A stretch of 64,000 nucleotides of DNA from Acidiphilium sp. PA (GCF_026191915.1 NZ_JAIMBY010000001.1:248001-312000); one strand, 5' to 3'. Counted from the first letter of the stretch, positions 42,631-54,738 are shown. Notes: generated by a model from the letters alone, not told the origin. Numbers and translations are program-made.

Positions 42631-45624
42631 ATGAGCGACGCGGCGGATCATCGGACCAGGGTTGCACGGCGGATCATCGCCGTGCTGGCGGTGATCGGGC
42701 TGGCCGCCGTCGCGATCGTCTATCTGCCGCGCATCGCCTCGGGCAATTACCATCGTGCGGCGATCGAGCGGCTGGCGAGCGATGCGCTGGGGCGGCGGGT
42801 GAGCATTGCCGGGCCGATCGAATTATCGCTGCTGCCCGATCCGCAGTTGCGCGCCGATACCATCACCATCGGCAGTCCGAAGGGCGGGTTGATCACCGCG
42901 GCGACGCTGAAGCTCGACCTTGCCCCCCTGCCCTTGCTGCTGGGTCGGCTGCGCGCGACCAGGCTGACGCTGCGCAAACCCGATGTGGCGCTGCCCTGGC
43001 CGCTGCCGGGCGGTGCCGCCGCCGTGGCACCGCCGCTCTGGCTGGCCTCGTTGCATGCCACCATCGTCGATGGCGTGTTCCGGCTGGGATCGCTGACGTT
43101 CGATCATGTCGATCTGTCGATCTTCACCGGCGGGCCGAACGCGGTGCTGGCGGCATCCGGCACGCTGGCGATCGATGGCGTGCCGGCCTCGGTGACGCTG
43201 GATATCGACAACACCGGCGGTGCCGCGCCCGCGCCGGTGCAGAGCACGATCCGGCTCGACGGCAAGGCCGGGCGGATGGATTTCAAAGGCACGCTCGACC
43301 GCGCGAGCGTGCTGCGCGGCACCCTCGGCGGCACGTTGGCGGGGCTGGGTGGCGCATCCGGCACATCCGGCCCGGTGCAGTTCAAGGCTGGCCTCGCCGC
43401 CGATGGCGCGGTCGTGACGCTGAACAATATCGATGCGCGCGTGACCAACCCCAGGATCGGCGATGCCAGCCATACGCGCGGCAGCGCCACGATCGCACTG
43501 CGCCCGGCACCGCTGCTGCGGCTCGATCTGACCGGAGCGCGCTGGCGGATCGGCGCCGGGCAGACCCTGCTGCGGCACATCGCGGCGGTGCTGCCGATCG
43601 CGGCGCGGCTCGACCTGACCGATAGCCGGGTCAACCCCCTCACCGTCAAATCGATCCACGCCGATCTGACGAGCGATGCGGCGGGGACGCAAGTTCAGGC
43701 GCTGGCGATGAGCCTGCCGGGCGCGGGATCGCTGACGCTGGCCCGGTCCACCCCCTCCGGCGGCGCGGACCGGGTGCGGATTGCCGCTCCCGATCCGGCG
43801 CGCACCATTGCGGCGCTGCGCGCCCGCTATGCCTGGCTGCCAGACTGGCCGGATGGGCTGGGCGCGCTCTTGCTTGCGGGACATTTGCGGCTCGGGGCGG
43901 ATGGGGCGATCGACCTGGCGCGGCTCGAGGGGGCGATCGGCGGCAAGACCTGGCCGCGTTCGCGCTTCACCGGCGGATTGATGCTGCGCCCGGGCCGCCG
44001 CGGTGCCGCGATCGCCGCCGATCTCGCATTCGACCACCTGCGCCTGACGCCGGTGGCCCTCCGCGCGCTGCGCGCGGCGCTGCTGGACAAGACCCCGACC
44101 ATCGCCGGGCCGATCGCCCTGCGGGCGCGCACGTTCGATATCGTGACGCAAACCAGGGGCGCGCCGCCGCTGTTCACCGGCGCGCATCTGCTGATCGACG
44201 GTGCGCTGCGCGATGCGGCCTCGGGCGGTGGTGTCGCGCTGTCGCTGGCGACGCTGCGGATCGGCCAGACGCTGGTGGTCGGGCATGGCGCGCGCCGGAG
44301 CGATGGCGGCATCATGGCGGCGCGCTGGCTGATCACCGGGCCGGATGCGGCGGCGACGCTGGCGGCGATCACGCACGGATCGGGCGGCAAGCCGCCGGCG
44401 TGGTTCGGCTTGCCGGTGTGGCATCACCGCTTCGCGGCCGCCTTGGTCGCGGCCGGGCCGATGCGGGCGCTGCATACCGGGCTCACGCTGCATCTCGGCG
44501 CGATAAGGGCGGCGGCGTTGCCGGTGATCGATCTGGCCGGCGGCACCGCGACCGGGGCGGTGACGCTGCATGCGCCGAATGCGGTAGCCGTGATCCGCGA
44601 TCTCGGCGGCGCGGGGGCGCTTGGTGCGCGCAACGGGCTGGACTGGCCAGGCGCGGGCTCGGTCAGCCTGCGGGCGTCGGCGTTTCTGAGCGATGACCGG
44701 CTCGGCCTGCCCGATTTCGTGCTCTCGCTCGGCGCGCTGACCACCAGCGGCTCGTTGAGCCTGCGGCTGGGTCACCGGCCCGCGATCGCCGGCACCATCG
44801 CCGCCGATACGCTGATGATCCCGACGCCGGACACAGTGCTGCATCTGGCCGGTGCTGCGATGGCCGGCACGCTGCGGATCGCGCTGCCACGCATCACCGC
44901 CGCGCGCATCGCGGATGCGCAGACGGTTGTTGCCCGGCATGTAGCCGGCAGTCTCGGCGTTGGCGATGCCGCGGCAACACTCAGCATCGACCGGGCGGAG
45001 GTCGCAGGCGGCGTGCTGGGGGGCGACGCGACGCTCACCGATGGCCCCGCCGCCGGCATCACGATCAAGGCGCACCTGCAGAACGCCGATGCCGCGACAC
45101 TGGCGCAGGACAGCGGTATCGCCGTGCCGGTCGATGCCGGTACGCTGGGTCTGACCGTTGATCTGACGGCGCAGGGCGCCTCACCGGCGGACTGGCGCAC
45201 GACGCTCGCCGGTCATGTCACGGCGCTCGGCAGCGCGCTCGCGATCCGCGGGATCGATCTCGCCGCGGCCGCCAACGCGCTGGCGCAGGCGCTGGCACGG
45301 CAACCGGCGCACCCGGGCGATGCGATGCTGCGCATGGCGGTGCGGGCCGCCCTGCAGCCTGGCACGACGGTATTTGATACCACCACCCTGCAAGGCGCCG
45401 TGGCGGGCGGCGTGATGACGCTGGATCAGTCCAGCCTCACCGGCGCGGCGGGATCGATCGGGCTCGGCGGCACGGTGGATTTCGCACACGACCGGCTGGC
45501 CCTGACCGCGATCCTGCGGCCGCACATCGATGGCCCGATCGCGGCGCCGGCGCTGCCCATCAAACTATCCGGCTCGCTCGATCATCCGCGCATCGCCGCG
45601 CACCGCGGGGCGGCGCCGCCATGA
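42631..45624 (+). CDS. AsmA-family protein
   Basis: 997 aa. One N-terminal TM helix (ARRIIAVLAVIGLAAVAIVYLP, about 10-32) leads into a long periplasmic beta-rich region. The N-terminal AsmA signature is seen in ALGRRVSIAGPIELSLLPDPQLRADTITIGSPKGG. The C-terminal AsmA-like part has ALAIRGIDLAAAANALAQAL and the repeating groove strands (GAAGSIGLGGTVDFAHDRLALTAILRP). Family members are thought to bridge lipid transfer to the outer membrane. Overlaps the MFS gene by four bases. Confidence 0.85.
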   Translation: MSDAADHRTRVARRIIAVLAVIGLAAVAIVYLPRIASGNYHRAAIERLASDALGRRVSIAGPIELSLLPDPQLRADTITIGSPKGGLITAATLKLDLAPLPLLLGRLRATRLTLRKPDVALPWPLPGGAAAVAPPLWLASLHATIVDGVFRLGSLTFDHVDLSIFTGGPNAVLAASGTLAIDGVPASVTLDIDNTGGAAPAPVQSTIRLDGKAGRMDFKGTLDRASVLRGTLGGTLAGLGGASGTSGPVQFKAGLAADGAVVTLNNIDARVTNPRIGDASHTRGSATIALRPAPLLRLDLTGARWRIGAGQTLLRHIAAVLPIAARLDLTDSRVNPLTVKSIHADLTSDAAGTQVQALAMSLPGAGSLTLARSTPSGGADRVRIAAPDPARTIAALRARYAWLPDWPDGLGALLLAGHLRLGADGAIDLARLEGAIGGKTWPRSRFTGGLMLRPGRRGAAIAADLAFDHLRLTPVALRALRAALLDKTPTIAGPIALRARTFDIVTQTRGAPPLFTGAHLLIDGALRDAASGGGVALSLATLRIGQTLVVGHGARRSDGGIMAARWLITGPDAAATLAAITHGSGGKPPAWFGLPVWHHRFAAALVAAGPMRALHTGLTLHLGAIRAAALPVIDLAGGTATGAVTLHAPNAVAVIRDLGGAGALGARNGLDWPGAGSVSLRASAFLSDDRLGLPDFVLSLGALTTSGSLSLRLGHRPAIAGTIAADTLMIPTPDTVLHLAGAAMAGTLRIALPRITAARIADAQTVVARHVAGSLGVGDAAATLSIDRAEVAGGVLGGDATLTDGPAAGITIKAHLQNADAATLAQDSGIAVPVDAGTLGLTVDLTAQGASPADWRTTLAGHVTALGSALAIRGIDLAAAANALAQALARQPAHPGDAMLRMAVRAALQPGTTVFDTTTLQGAVAGGVMTLDQSSLTGAAGSIGLGGTVDFAHDRLALTAILRPHIDGPIAAPALPIKLSGSLDHPRIAAHRGAAPP

Positions 45625-46871
45625 CGCGGGACCGGCGCTGGCAGCTCGCGGCCTATTTATTGCTCAACGGCGGGTTCTTCTTTTTCGACACCGCGATGGG
45701 CCTGTTCGATGTCGCGACCTACGGGTATTTCGCGCGCGAGCACGTGGCGTCCTATCTGTTCGCGCTGGATTTCGTGATGGTCAGCGTGCCGATGCTGCTC
45801 GGCGGCTGGCTCGCGCATCTGCTCAACCGGCGGTTCGGCGTGCGCGCGGTGATCGGGCTGGGCTACACGATCGCGACTGCCGGGTTCCTGGTGTTGTTTC
45901 TGACCGGGCTGTACCGGATTCCGCTGTGCCTGCTGATTGTCGCATTCCTGCTCGGCATCGTGTTCAGCGCGATCCTGCCGGCCCTGTCGCGCTTCATCCG
46001 CGATGTGTTCGGCGCGGGCAAAGGTGCCGTGCTGGCATTGAAGCTCGATGCGATCTTCATGGCGGTGGGCATGGTCGCGGGTGTCGGTTTTGGCACAATC
46101 TGGTTCGATCGCGAGGGGCTGGCAGTGTTCTTTCCCCTCGCGACCGGCTGTTTCGCGCTGGCGGGGATGATCCATGTCAGCACCCTGTTCTTCCCCGGCG
46201 TGCTGCGCGACTACGCCGGGCCGGAAGTGCCGGCGCGCTGGGCCGCCACGCTGCGGGCGATGCGCCGGGCCGAGACCAAATGGCGCAGCCTGATGCTGCA
46301 ACCCTCGTTGAACATGGTGATCGTGCCGCTGATGGTCGGCCTGCCGGCCGCCGCCGCCGAGCGGCATTACGGCGCACTGCCGGTGATCGGGCTGGTCGCG
46401 GCACCCATCATCGTGCTGGCCGGGCGGCGCACCGGCATGCTGGCCGGGCGGCTGCTGGCGCCGGAATGCCTCCTCCGGCTGATGGTCGCACGGCGTGGGG
46501 CGGCGCTGGTGCCGATGATCGGATTTTTCATCCTGTACGCGCTCGCGTTTCTGGTGCCGTCGCTGCCGCTGGTGTTCGCCCTGGTGTTCTGCGCGCATCT
46601 GCTCAGCAATGTGGTGGCGGGCGCCGTGTTCTATGGCGTGCAGACCGAGTTTCCCGCGGGCGAGACGGCGGCGGCCAGCGCGCTGCAATCGCAGCTATCG
46701 ACCGGCGTCTGGGTCATCGTGGCGTCCCTGGCGACGGGATTGCTGGTGTTTCTGCCGCCGGCGGCCACGCTCGGGCTCGCCGGATGCGGGCTGGCGGGGG
46801 CGGCGCTGGTGCTGCGCGGGTCCGGCATCGGCGGGTTTCAACCCATCGTGGCGCGCCCTATATCGAAATGA
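45621..46871 (+). CDS. Major facilitator superfamily transporter
   Basis: 416 aa with about 12 TM segments. The loop 2-3 region (GGWLAHLLNRRFGVRAVIGLGYTI) fits the MFS A-motif GxLaDrxGRR loosely. The N terminus is unusually short and aromatic (LLNGGFFFFDTAMGLFDVATYGYFAREH). Substrate not predictable. ATG overlaps the asmA stop, an odd pairing that may only reflect genome compaction. Followed 13 bp later by the GST gene. Confidence 0.75.
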   Translation: MTRDRRWQLAAYLLLNGGFFFFDTAMGLFDVATYGYFAREHVASYLFALDFVMVSVPMLLGGWLAHLLNRRFGVRAVIGLGYTIATAGFLVLFLTGLYRIPLCLLIVAFLLGIVFSAILPALSRFIRDVFGAGKGAVLALKLDAIFMAVGMVAGVGFGTIWFDREGLAVFFPLATGCFALAGMIHVSTLFFPGVLRDYAGPEVPARWAATLRAMRRAETKWRSLMLQPSLNMVIVPLMVGLPAAAAERHYGALPVIGLVAAPIIVLAGRRTGMLAGRLLAPECLLRLMVARRGAALVPMIGFFILYALAFLVPSLPLVFALVFCAHLLSNVVAGAVFYGVQTEFPAGETAAASALQSQLSTGVWVIVASLATGLLVFLPPAATLGLAGCGLAGAALVLRGSGIGGFQPIVARPISK

Positions 46872-46884
46872 ACCGTGGAGATGG

Positions 46885-47583
46885 ATGATGATCGAGCTCT
46901 ACTACTGGACGACGCCGAACGGCCACAAGATCACGATGTTTCTCGAAGAGGCCGCTACGCCGTATAACATCCATGCCATCAATATCGGCGCGGGCGATCA
47001 ATTCAGCCCCAAGTTCCTCAGGATCTCGCCGAACAACCGCATCCCCGCGATCGTCGATACCGCGCCGGGGGATGGCGGTGCGCCGATCAGCGTTTTCGAA
47101 TCAGGTGCGATCCTGCAGTACCTGGCGGAAAAGACCGGAATGTTCATGCCGGCCGACCAGCGGGGCCGGACCGAGGTGATGCAGTGGTTGTTCTGGCAGA
47201 TGGGCGGGTTGGGCCCGATGCTCGGGCAGAACCATCATTTCAGCCAGTATGCCCCGGAAAAACTCGACTATGCGATCAACCGTTATGTCAACGAGACCAA
47301 CCGGCTGTATGGCGTGCTCAACAAGCGTCTCGCGGACCGCGAGTTCATGGCGGGGGATTACTCGATCGCGGACATGGCGAGCTATCCGTGGATCGTCCCG
47401 TATGAGCGGCAGGGCCAGAACCTCGATGATTTTCCGCATCTGAAACGCTGGTTCCACGCGATCAAGGACCGCCCGGCCACCGTGCGCGCCTACGAAAAGG
47501 CGAAAGCGATTTCCCAGCAGGCGACGGTCAATGAAGAGTCGAAGAAGATCCTGTTCGGCCAGACGGCAAAGCACGTCGTCTGA
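46885..47583 (+). CDS. Glutathione S-transferase (Ure2p/YghU-like)
   Basis: 232 aa. N-terminal thioredoxin-like domain IELYYWTTPNGHKITMFLEEAATPYNIHAINIG with TPNG in the YghU/YfcG-type active-site position. NNRIPAIVDTAP (cis-Pro) and VFESGAILQYLAEKTG (glutathione-binding ES) follow. The all-alpha C-terminal domain has the N-capping box YSIADMASYPWI. Probably a disulfide-bond oxidoreductase with glutathione. Start at 46885 after GTGGAG. Its last 56 bases overlap the 3' end of the gene on the opposite strand. Confidence 0.92.
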   Translation: MMIELYYWTTPNGHKITMFLEEAATPYNIHAINIGAGDQFSPKFLRISPNNRIPAIVDTAPGDGGAPISVFESGAILQYLAEKTGMFMPADQRGRTEVMQWLFWQMGGLGPMLGQNHHFSQYAPEKLDYAINRYVNETNRLYGVLNKRLADREFMAGDYSIADMASYPWIVPYERQGQNLDDFPHLKRWFHAIKDRPATVRAYEKAKAISQQATVNEESKKILFGQTAKHVV

Positions 47584-50221
47584 GCGCGGCACGGGGCCAC
47601 AGTGCGCATCCAACCCAGAGTGCAAGGGCCAAGCCCGCCAGCGTGACCGATCGCCGCGTGCCACGCGGGCGATAGCTGAATGTGACGACATCGTGCCCGG
47701 CCGGCAGCACGACCGATTGAAACAGGGTGCCGTGGCGCGCAACCGGTAGGGCGCGCCCATTCAGCCGCGCCCGCCAGCCGGGGAACCAGGCTTCCTGACG
47801 GACCAGGATCGCCGGTGCCGGACAATCCGCAGTGAGGTCGTTTCGACCCCGCACGGTCAGGCGGCAGGCGGGATCTGCACTGAAATAGCGATGATAGGCC
47901 CGGATGCGAAAGATCGACATGACCGCATCCTGATAGACCGGCATGACCGAGCCTCCCGGCAGGGTCTGGCCGAGGCGCAGATCCGGCATCGTCGTCCCGG
48001 CGGCGGACCGGCGCAGCCAGACTGCCACGGGATGCGCGCCGATCACATGGGTCAGGCGCAGATGCAGTGCCGCACCCGCGGTCAGGTCGATGGCCGGATG
48101 CAGGGGGATGTTCAGCCAGGCATCGTCCTGCGCGGTGGCGAGCGGCGCGGTGCCGGCGGCGCACAGCGCGCCCGCGCAGAGGCGGGCGGACAGGATGCCG
48201 GTCGAACTGCCGTCGTAGGTGCCGATCAGGACGGCGACGTGATCGATCCTGGTCAGGCCGGCCGTCACGGCCGCGACCTGCCGCGCGTCAAACGCGGTGT
48301 CGAGCGATGCGCCGGCACCCAGAGCTGCGGCACCTGCAAAGATGTCTGCCCGCGGCAGCGTAACGGTGCGCAGGAACGGGCTGGTCTGGCCGGGGCTGGT
48401 GATGACATATTTGACGCCGACCGCGGCATAGTCGCGCACGTGATCGAACAGAATGGTACGCCCCTGGCCGCTGCCAGGCGGTGCTTTCCACCATCCCACG
48501 AACATCATGCCCGTGTCATACGGATCGAGATGGTGCCTGATATAGTCGCTCCACGCCTGCGACACCGGCAATTGGCTGTCATCGATCGAGGCGAGGCGGT
48601 AGCCGGCCGGATAGTCCGGGCCGAACGGGCGGAGCGAATAGACCCGTGCGCGGCCGAGATGCGCCCTGAGATAGGCGATGCCGCCGGTGTAGTACCGATA
48701 AGGGCGCGGTGCCGACAGTTGTGGCAGGGCTGCGACCACGAAGGCATCGAGCAGCATCGCCGCCGCGATCATGCGGGCGCGCCGGGCCGCAGGGTTCAGC
48801 CCGGCCAGCGCCGCCAGAATGATCAATCCAGCCAGAGCCTCGAACCCCGTGCCCAGCACGATCGTCACGCGCACCGGCGGACTCGCGAAATGGTACCAGC
48901 CGGTGATGATGGCCCGGTCCGGCAGGACGACGCCGGCGATCACCGCCATGAGCAGGGCACCGATCAGGGCAGCCCGCCGCAGGCTCAGCGGGCGCGCGGC
49001 GCAGCGATCGAGCCCGATGCCGGCGAGCACGAAGGTTGCCATCGACAGGGCCGGCCACAGGAATCGCGCGGTATTGACCAGATGGAGATCAGGGATGATG
49101 GCGTTCAGCACGGCGGCGACACCGGGAATCCCGTAGCAGCGCGCAAGACCGACGCCGAGGAATATGCCGAGGCCGATGATCAGGCCGCGCGCCGGATCGG
49201 TCCGCGCGCGGAGCAGCGCAGCCATGGCCGGGACTACCGCGGTAACGCCGAGCCAGCCGCCAAGTTTGACCAGGGCAAGCTTCGGCAGGTGGGCGGCAAC
49301 CCACCCGGCCGATGCATGAATGCCGGTCGGGCCGTAGATCATTGGAAACAGCGCGAGCGGCATCAACGTCGGCGGCAGGCGATCGACCGCGTAGGCCGCC
49401 TTGTGCGCGCCCAGAAAACTATGAGCGGCGTAATTCAGGAACGGCACCACCAGCGGCAGCGCCAGACCGAGGCCGATGATCAACGCCAGCATGATCTTGC
49501 CGGCGAAGCGCCACCGCGCGGCACCGAGCGTGGCAAAGCGCGCCAACGTCCAGGCCGCGGCCAGCAATCCGTCGAGATAGGCGACCTCCGGATAGCCGCC
49601 GTACAGCGAATAAGCGAGGCCGAACACGATCCAGTGCCAGCCCTGCGCCGCACCGGAGCGCGCGGCGGTGGCGCTGCGCTCGATGCCGAGCAGGATCAGC
49701 GGCAGGAACGCGAGCGAGCCCATCGCGTGCGGTTCCATCAGGAATGCGCCGTTCAAGGCAAACAGGCCGGCGCTGACCAGGCCAGGCGTACGGCGGCAGC
49801 CGAGCTGGAGCATCAGCGCATAGGTGCCGAGCCCCGCGATGACCTGCATCAGCAGCTTCACGACGAACCAGCCCTGCCAATATTTCATGATCAGCACGAA
49901 GGGCAGGAAGAACGACATTGTCTGCATCTCGGCGGCGAGCGGCATGCCGATTCCGGTATAGGGGTTCCACCAGGGGACGATGCCGCGCAGCCAGTCCGAC
50001 GCGCTGAGCCGGGCCAGGGGTTGGGTCAGCAGGCCGATCGAGGCGTCCCAATACCCCGGCGGGCCACCGAGCAGCGTGGGCGAGCCGGGCGTGGTCAACG
50101 AACTCCAGACGTCGGCGGGGTTGTTGCTGCGCAGGCCCAGCACGAACAAAGCGCTGGCCGCGACCGGCAGCAGGATGAGGGCGGCGATCGGCCAGAGATG
50201 CGGGCGCAGCCGGTTGAGCAT
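47528..50221 (-). CDS. Large polytopic membrane protein, YfhO-like
   Basis: 897 aa. About a dozen TM helices in the first two thirds (for example PIAALILLPVAASALFVLGL). An external loop with WDASIGLLTQPLARLSASDWLRGIVPWWNPYTGIGMPLAAE is typical of YfhO/GT-C-like proteins, which may handle lipid-linked sugars. A periplasmic C-terminal region ends with a TM helix. Function unproven. Starts 7 bp after hemW on the same strand. The 3' end overlaps the convergent GST by 56 bp. Confidence 0.7.
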   Translation of the reverse strand: MLNRLRPHLWPIAALILLPVAASALFVLGLRSNNPADVWSSLTTPGSPTLLGGPPGYWDASIGLLTQPLARLSASDWLRGIVPWWNPYTGIGMPLAAEMQTMSFFLPFVLIMKYWQGWFVVKLLMQVIAGLGTYALMLQLGCRRTPGLVSAGLFALNGAFLMEPHAMGSLAFLPLILLGIERSATAARSGAAQGWHWIVFGLAYSLYGGYPEVAYLDGLLAAAWTLARFATLGAARWRFAGKIMLALIIGLGLALPLVVPFLNYAAHSFLGAHKAAYAVDRLPPTLMPLALFPMIYGPTGIHASAGWVAAHLPKLALVKLGGWLGVTAVVPAMAALLRARTDPARGLIIGLGIFLGVGLARCYGIPGVAAVLNAIIPDLHLVNTARFLWPALSMATFVLAGIGLDRCAARPLSLRRAALIGALLMAVIAGVVLPDRAIITGWYHFASPPVRVTIVLGTGFEALAGLIILAALAGLNPAARRARMIAAAMLLDAFVVAALPQLSAPRPYRYYTGGIAYLRAHLGRARVYSLRPFGPDYPAGYRLASIDDSQLPVSQAWSDYIRHHLDPYDTGMMFVGWWKAPPGSGQGRTILFDHVRDYAAVGVKYVITSPGQTSPFLRTVTLPRADIFAGAAALGAGASLDTAFDARQVAAVTAGLTRIDHVAVLIGTYDGSSTGILSARLCAGALCAAGTAPLATAQDDAWLNIPLHPAIDLTAGAALHLRLTHVIGAHPVAVWLRRSAAGTTMPDLRLGQTLPGGSVMPVYQDAVMSIFRIRAYHRYFSADPACRLTVRGRNDLTADCPAPAILVRQEAWFPGWRARLNGRALPVARHGTLFQSVVLPAGHDVVTFSYRPRGTRRSVTLAGLALALWVGCALWPRAALRRRALPSGRTGSSSTLH

Positions 50222-50228
50222 CGACGGT

Positions 50229-51377
50229 TTATCGAACCAGCGCGGCCAGCAGGGAGTTCAGCCGCTTGCGGCCTTCGGCGGTGGCGGTCAGGCGCCCGGG
50301 CGTCGCTTCGATGTAGCCGGCGAGCAGGGCCTGATCGAGGATGCCGGGGTCGAGCGTGTCGATCAGCGCCCGGCCGGTGCGGGCGGCATAGGCTTTGGTG
50401 TCGATGCCTTCGGCAAGGCGCAGGCCCATCAGCAAAGCTTCGCGGGCGCGTTCATCCGCAGTGACCTCGGTCTCCTCGACGCTGCCGTGGCCGCGCGCCT
50501 CGACGCGCCGGGCCCATGCCTCCGGCGCGCGGTGCCGGCGTGTCGCGATCAATTGATCGCCGAGGGTGATCCGGCCATGCGCGCCGGCGCCGATGCCTGC
50601 GTAATCCTGATAGCGCCAGTAGGCGAGGTTGTGGCGGGATTCCTGGCCCGGTTTCGCGTAGTTCGAAATCTCATACGGCGCGAGGCCGAATTGGGCGGCG
50701 ACGTCGGCGGTGGCGTCATATAACGCGGCGGCCTCCTCATCGTCCGGCAGGGTGAAGGCGGCGCGGCCGTAAAGGGTCGCGAATTGCGTGCCGGGCTCGA
50801 TGGTGAGCTGGTAGAGCGATAGATGATCGAGCCCGACGGCGAGCGCGGCGGCGAGTTCGGCGCGCCAGGCGGCGAGGGTCTGGCCGGGGCGGGCGTAGAT
50901 CAGGTCGAAACTGGCGCGGGGGAAAATATCGCGGCCGATTTCGACCGCCGCCATCGCCTGGGCGGCGGAGTGGTTGCGGCCGAGGAAGGTGAGCGCCGCA
51001 TCGTCGAGGCTCTGCACGCCGATCGAGATACGGTTGACGCCGGCTGCGCGATAGGCGCGGAAGCGGCCGGCCTCGATGCTGGTGGGATTGGCTTCGAGGG
51101 TGATTTCAAGATCGGGCGCCGGGGTGAAGAGCGCGGTCGCATCGGCGATCAGCGCCGCGACGCTTTCAGGTGCCATCAGGCTCGGTGTGCCGCCGCCGAA
51201 AAAGATCGAGGCAAGCCGGCGCGGGCCGAGGCGGGTGGCTTCGAAGGCAAGCTCGGTGCGCAGGGCGGCGATGATGCGCGCCTCGGGGATCGCCGCGCGG
51301 ACGTGGGAATTGAAGTCGCAATAGGGGCATTTCGACAGGCAGAACGGCCAATGGATATAAAGGGCGATGGGCTGCAT
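50229..51377 (-). CDS. hemW: Heme chaperone HemW (radical SAM)
   Basis: 382 aa. Radical SAM cluster motif CLSKCPYC (CX3CX2C) near the N terminus in IHWPFCLSKCPYCDFNSHV. FFGGGTPSLM, ITLEANPTSIE and NRISIGVQSLDDAALTFLGRNH follow, and the C terminus has the HemW domain. HemN-only cysteine is absent, in line with HemW heme insertion rather than coproporphyrinogen oxidase. Start at 51377 (MQPIALYIHWPF) is set by family alignment; the frame is open 48 codons further upstream without a Shine-Dalgarno. First of a two-gene unit with the YfhO-like gene. Confidence 0.9.
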   Translation of the reverse strand: MQPIALYIHWPFCLSKCPYCDFNSHVRAAIPEARIIAALRTELAFEATRLGPRRLASIFFGGGTPSLMAPESVAALIADATALFTPAPDLEITLEANPTSIEAGRFRAYRAAGVNRISIGVQSLDDAALTFLGRNHSAAQAMAAVEIGRDIFPRASFDLIYARPGQTLAAWRAELAAALAVGLDHLSLYQLTIEPGTQFATLYGRAAFTLPDDEEAAALYDATADVAAQFGLAPYEISNYAKPGQESRHNLAYWRYQDYAGIGAGAHGRITLGDQLIATRRHRAPEAWARRVEARGHGSVEETEVTADERAREALLMGLRLAEGIDTKAYAARTGRALIDTLDPGILDQALLAGYIEATPGRLTATAEGRKRLNSLLAALVR

Positions 51378-51486
51378 GGCGTGGTTGTGTCCGATCTGGC
51401 GAAACAAGCAAGATCGGCCGCTCGCAAGGCATAGGTTTGCCCGATGAATGAGATATGGAGAATCGACTTCACCTATAACGTCGTGA

Positions 51487-53745
<2,259 letters not shown>

Positions 53746-53772
53746 TTGGTCTGACTGCGAAGATCGGCTGAG

Positions 53773-53801
53773 GTGCGGCGGCGTCAGTGACGCCGCCGCA
53801 C
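53773..53801 (+). terminator. GC-rich hairpin after katG
   Basis: GTGCGGCGGCGTC pairs perfectly with GACGCCGCCGCAC around an AGT loop, about 28 bp after the katG stop. No T-run follows, so intrinsic termination is uncertain, but it would stabilise the mRNA end. Confidence 0.55.
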
Positions 53802-53828
53802 TGATTCCGGGGTCTGGTTTGTCTATTT

Positions 53829-53846
53829 CGTTATGATATCGTAACG
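53829..53846. repeat. 18-bp near-palindrome 3' of duplicated gene (copy 2)
   Basis: CGTTATGATATCGTAACG, the mirror of the site at 6790-6807 and also 14 bases after the stop codon. Its distance from the gene is conserved. Confidence 0.55.
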
Positions 53847-53859
53847 ATTTAGGCGTGCA

Positions 53860-54585
53860 TCAGCCTCGCGGGCCTTTGCGCCACATTTTTTTGGCGTCGA
53901 ACGAGGGCACGAAGGGGTGGTGCCAGGGTGGGACGGGCGGTGGGGGTGGGCCGAGGATGTCGCGGAGTTGTTCGGGGGTGAAGTCGATGCTGCCGTCGGG
54001 GTTGACTTTGTATTGGGCCATGAAGTCGGGCTGGCGCCTGGGGCGGGGGCGTTTGGGGCGGGGGGTGGGTGCGCCTGTGGGGGCGTTTGTGGGTTCGCTC
54101 CGGGGTTTTCTGGGGCGTTTGATGATTTGGGGGGGACGCAGGCCGAGCATGGTGTGGAGGGGGCGGAGGATGCGGCCGAGGCTGGGGTGGGTGGCCAGCA
54201 GCTCCAGCACGATGGGGTCTTCCATGAAAAGCTGGAGATCGGCGCGGGCGGCGGCACCGGCGACGACGGTGGCGGGGCCGTTGGGCAGCAGGCGGATCAG
54301 CCAGGCGAAGCCGCGCGGCAGGGTGAGGGGTGGTTTGGGTTTGGCGGTGGCGGGTTCGCGCTCGACCGGTCTGGGAGCACGGGTGCGGGGGGATTGGGGC
54401 GGGCGGGATGCGATGCGGGCGAAGCGGGCGATCTGGCGGGCGAGGTAGTTCCAGATCAGGACGATGAGCGGGCCGTGGATTTTGAGGCGGTAGCCGTTGT
54501 CGGCAACCGAGCGCTGCAGGGCACGGAAGATCACCGCAAAGCGCTCGGTCGGGTCGGCAGGCATGAACGGCGCGTTTGCGATCAT
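53860..54585 (-). CDS. Unknown proline-rich protein, paralogue B
   Basis: 241 aa, about 95% identical to the protein at 6057-6776. Differences from it include Ala for Thr at residue 17, loss of two residues in the first Pro/Arg linker, VLELL for VLDLL, and a four-residue insertion (TGAP) in the second linker. The helical blocks and the C-terminal KVNPDGSIDFTPEQLRDIL are unchanged. Constraint on helices and drift in linkers fits two expressed copies. An A/T hairpin repeat lies upstream (54650-54694). Function unknown. Confidence 0.7.
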   Translation of the reverse strand: MIANAPFMPADPTERFAVIFRALQRSVADNGYRLKIHGPLIVLIWNYLARQIARFARIASRPPQSPRTRAPRPVEREPATAKPKPPLTLPRGFAWLIRLLPNGPATVVAGAAARADLQLFMEDPIVLELLATHPSLGRILRPLHTMLGLRPPQIIKRPRKPRSEPTNAPTGAPTPRPKRPRPRRQPDFMAQYKVNPDGSIDFTPEQLRDILGPPPPPVPPWHHPFVPSFDAKKMWRKGPRG

Positions 54586-54649
54586 GGGTAAGTGTAAACC
54601 ATGGTCGGTGGGGGGTGAGAAAGGAAAAAGTCAGGGAAGGAAGGAAGAA

Positions 54650-54694
54650 AGGAAGCGCTTCTTTTTTGTAAAAAAGAAGCAAAAAACTTTTGTT
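54650..54694. repeat. A/T hairpin repeat, short form (copy 6)
   Basis: GCTTCTTTTTT/AAAAAAGAAGC (54657-54680) preceded by GGAAGC and followed by AAAAAACTTTTGTT. It lies between marR (ends at 54739) and paralogue B, both on the minus strand. On the minus strand the ordering suits a terminator for marR. Confidence 0.85.
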
Positions 54695-54738
54695 GGTTTT
54701 TCAGGGCGTGCGGGGGCGTTGGGCGGGATTGGTCGGTG

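Larger units (their letters stand above)
53826..54624 (-). repeat. Inverted duplication, unit 2
   Basis: Near-identical to 6018-6810 in the opposite orientation, including about 38 bp upstream of the start codon and the 18-bp palindrome after the stop. The two units bracket about 47 kb. Confidence 0.8.

Noticed and set aside
42823-45075. 750-residue minus-strand frame opposite asmA
   Set aside because: Composition is the mirror of the AsmA coding strand, dominated by Arg, Gln and Gly; no motif.
47891-50464. 857-residue open frame on the plus strand opposite the YfhO-like gene
   Set aside because: Arg/Gln/Gly-rich shadow of a GC-rich gene; no domain, and it crosses two real genes.
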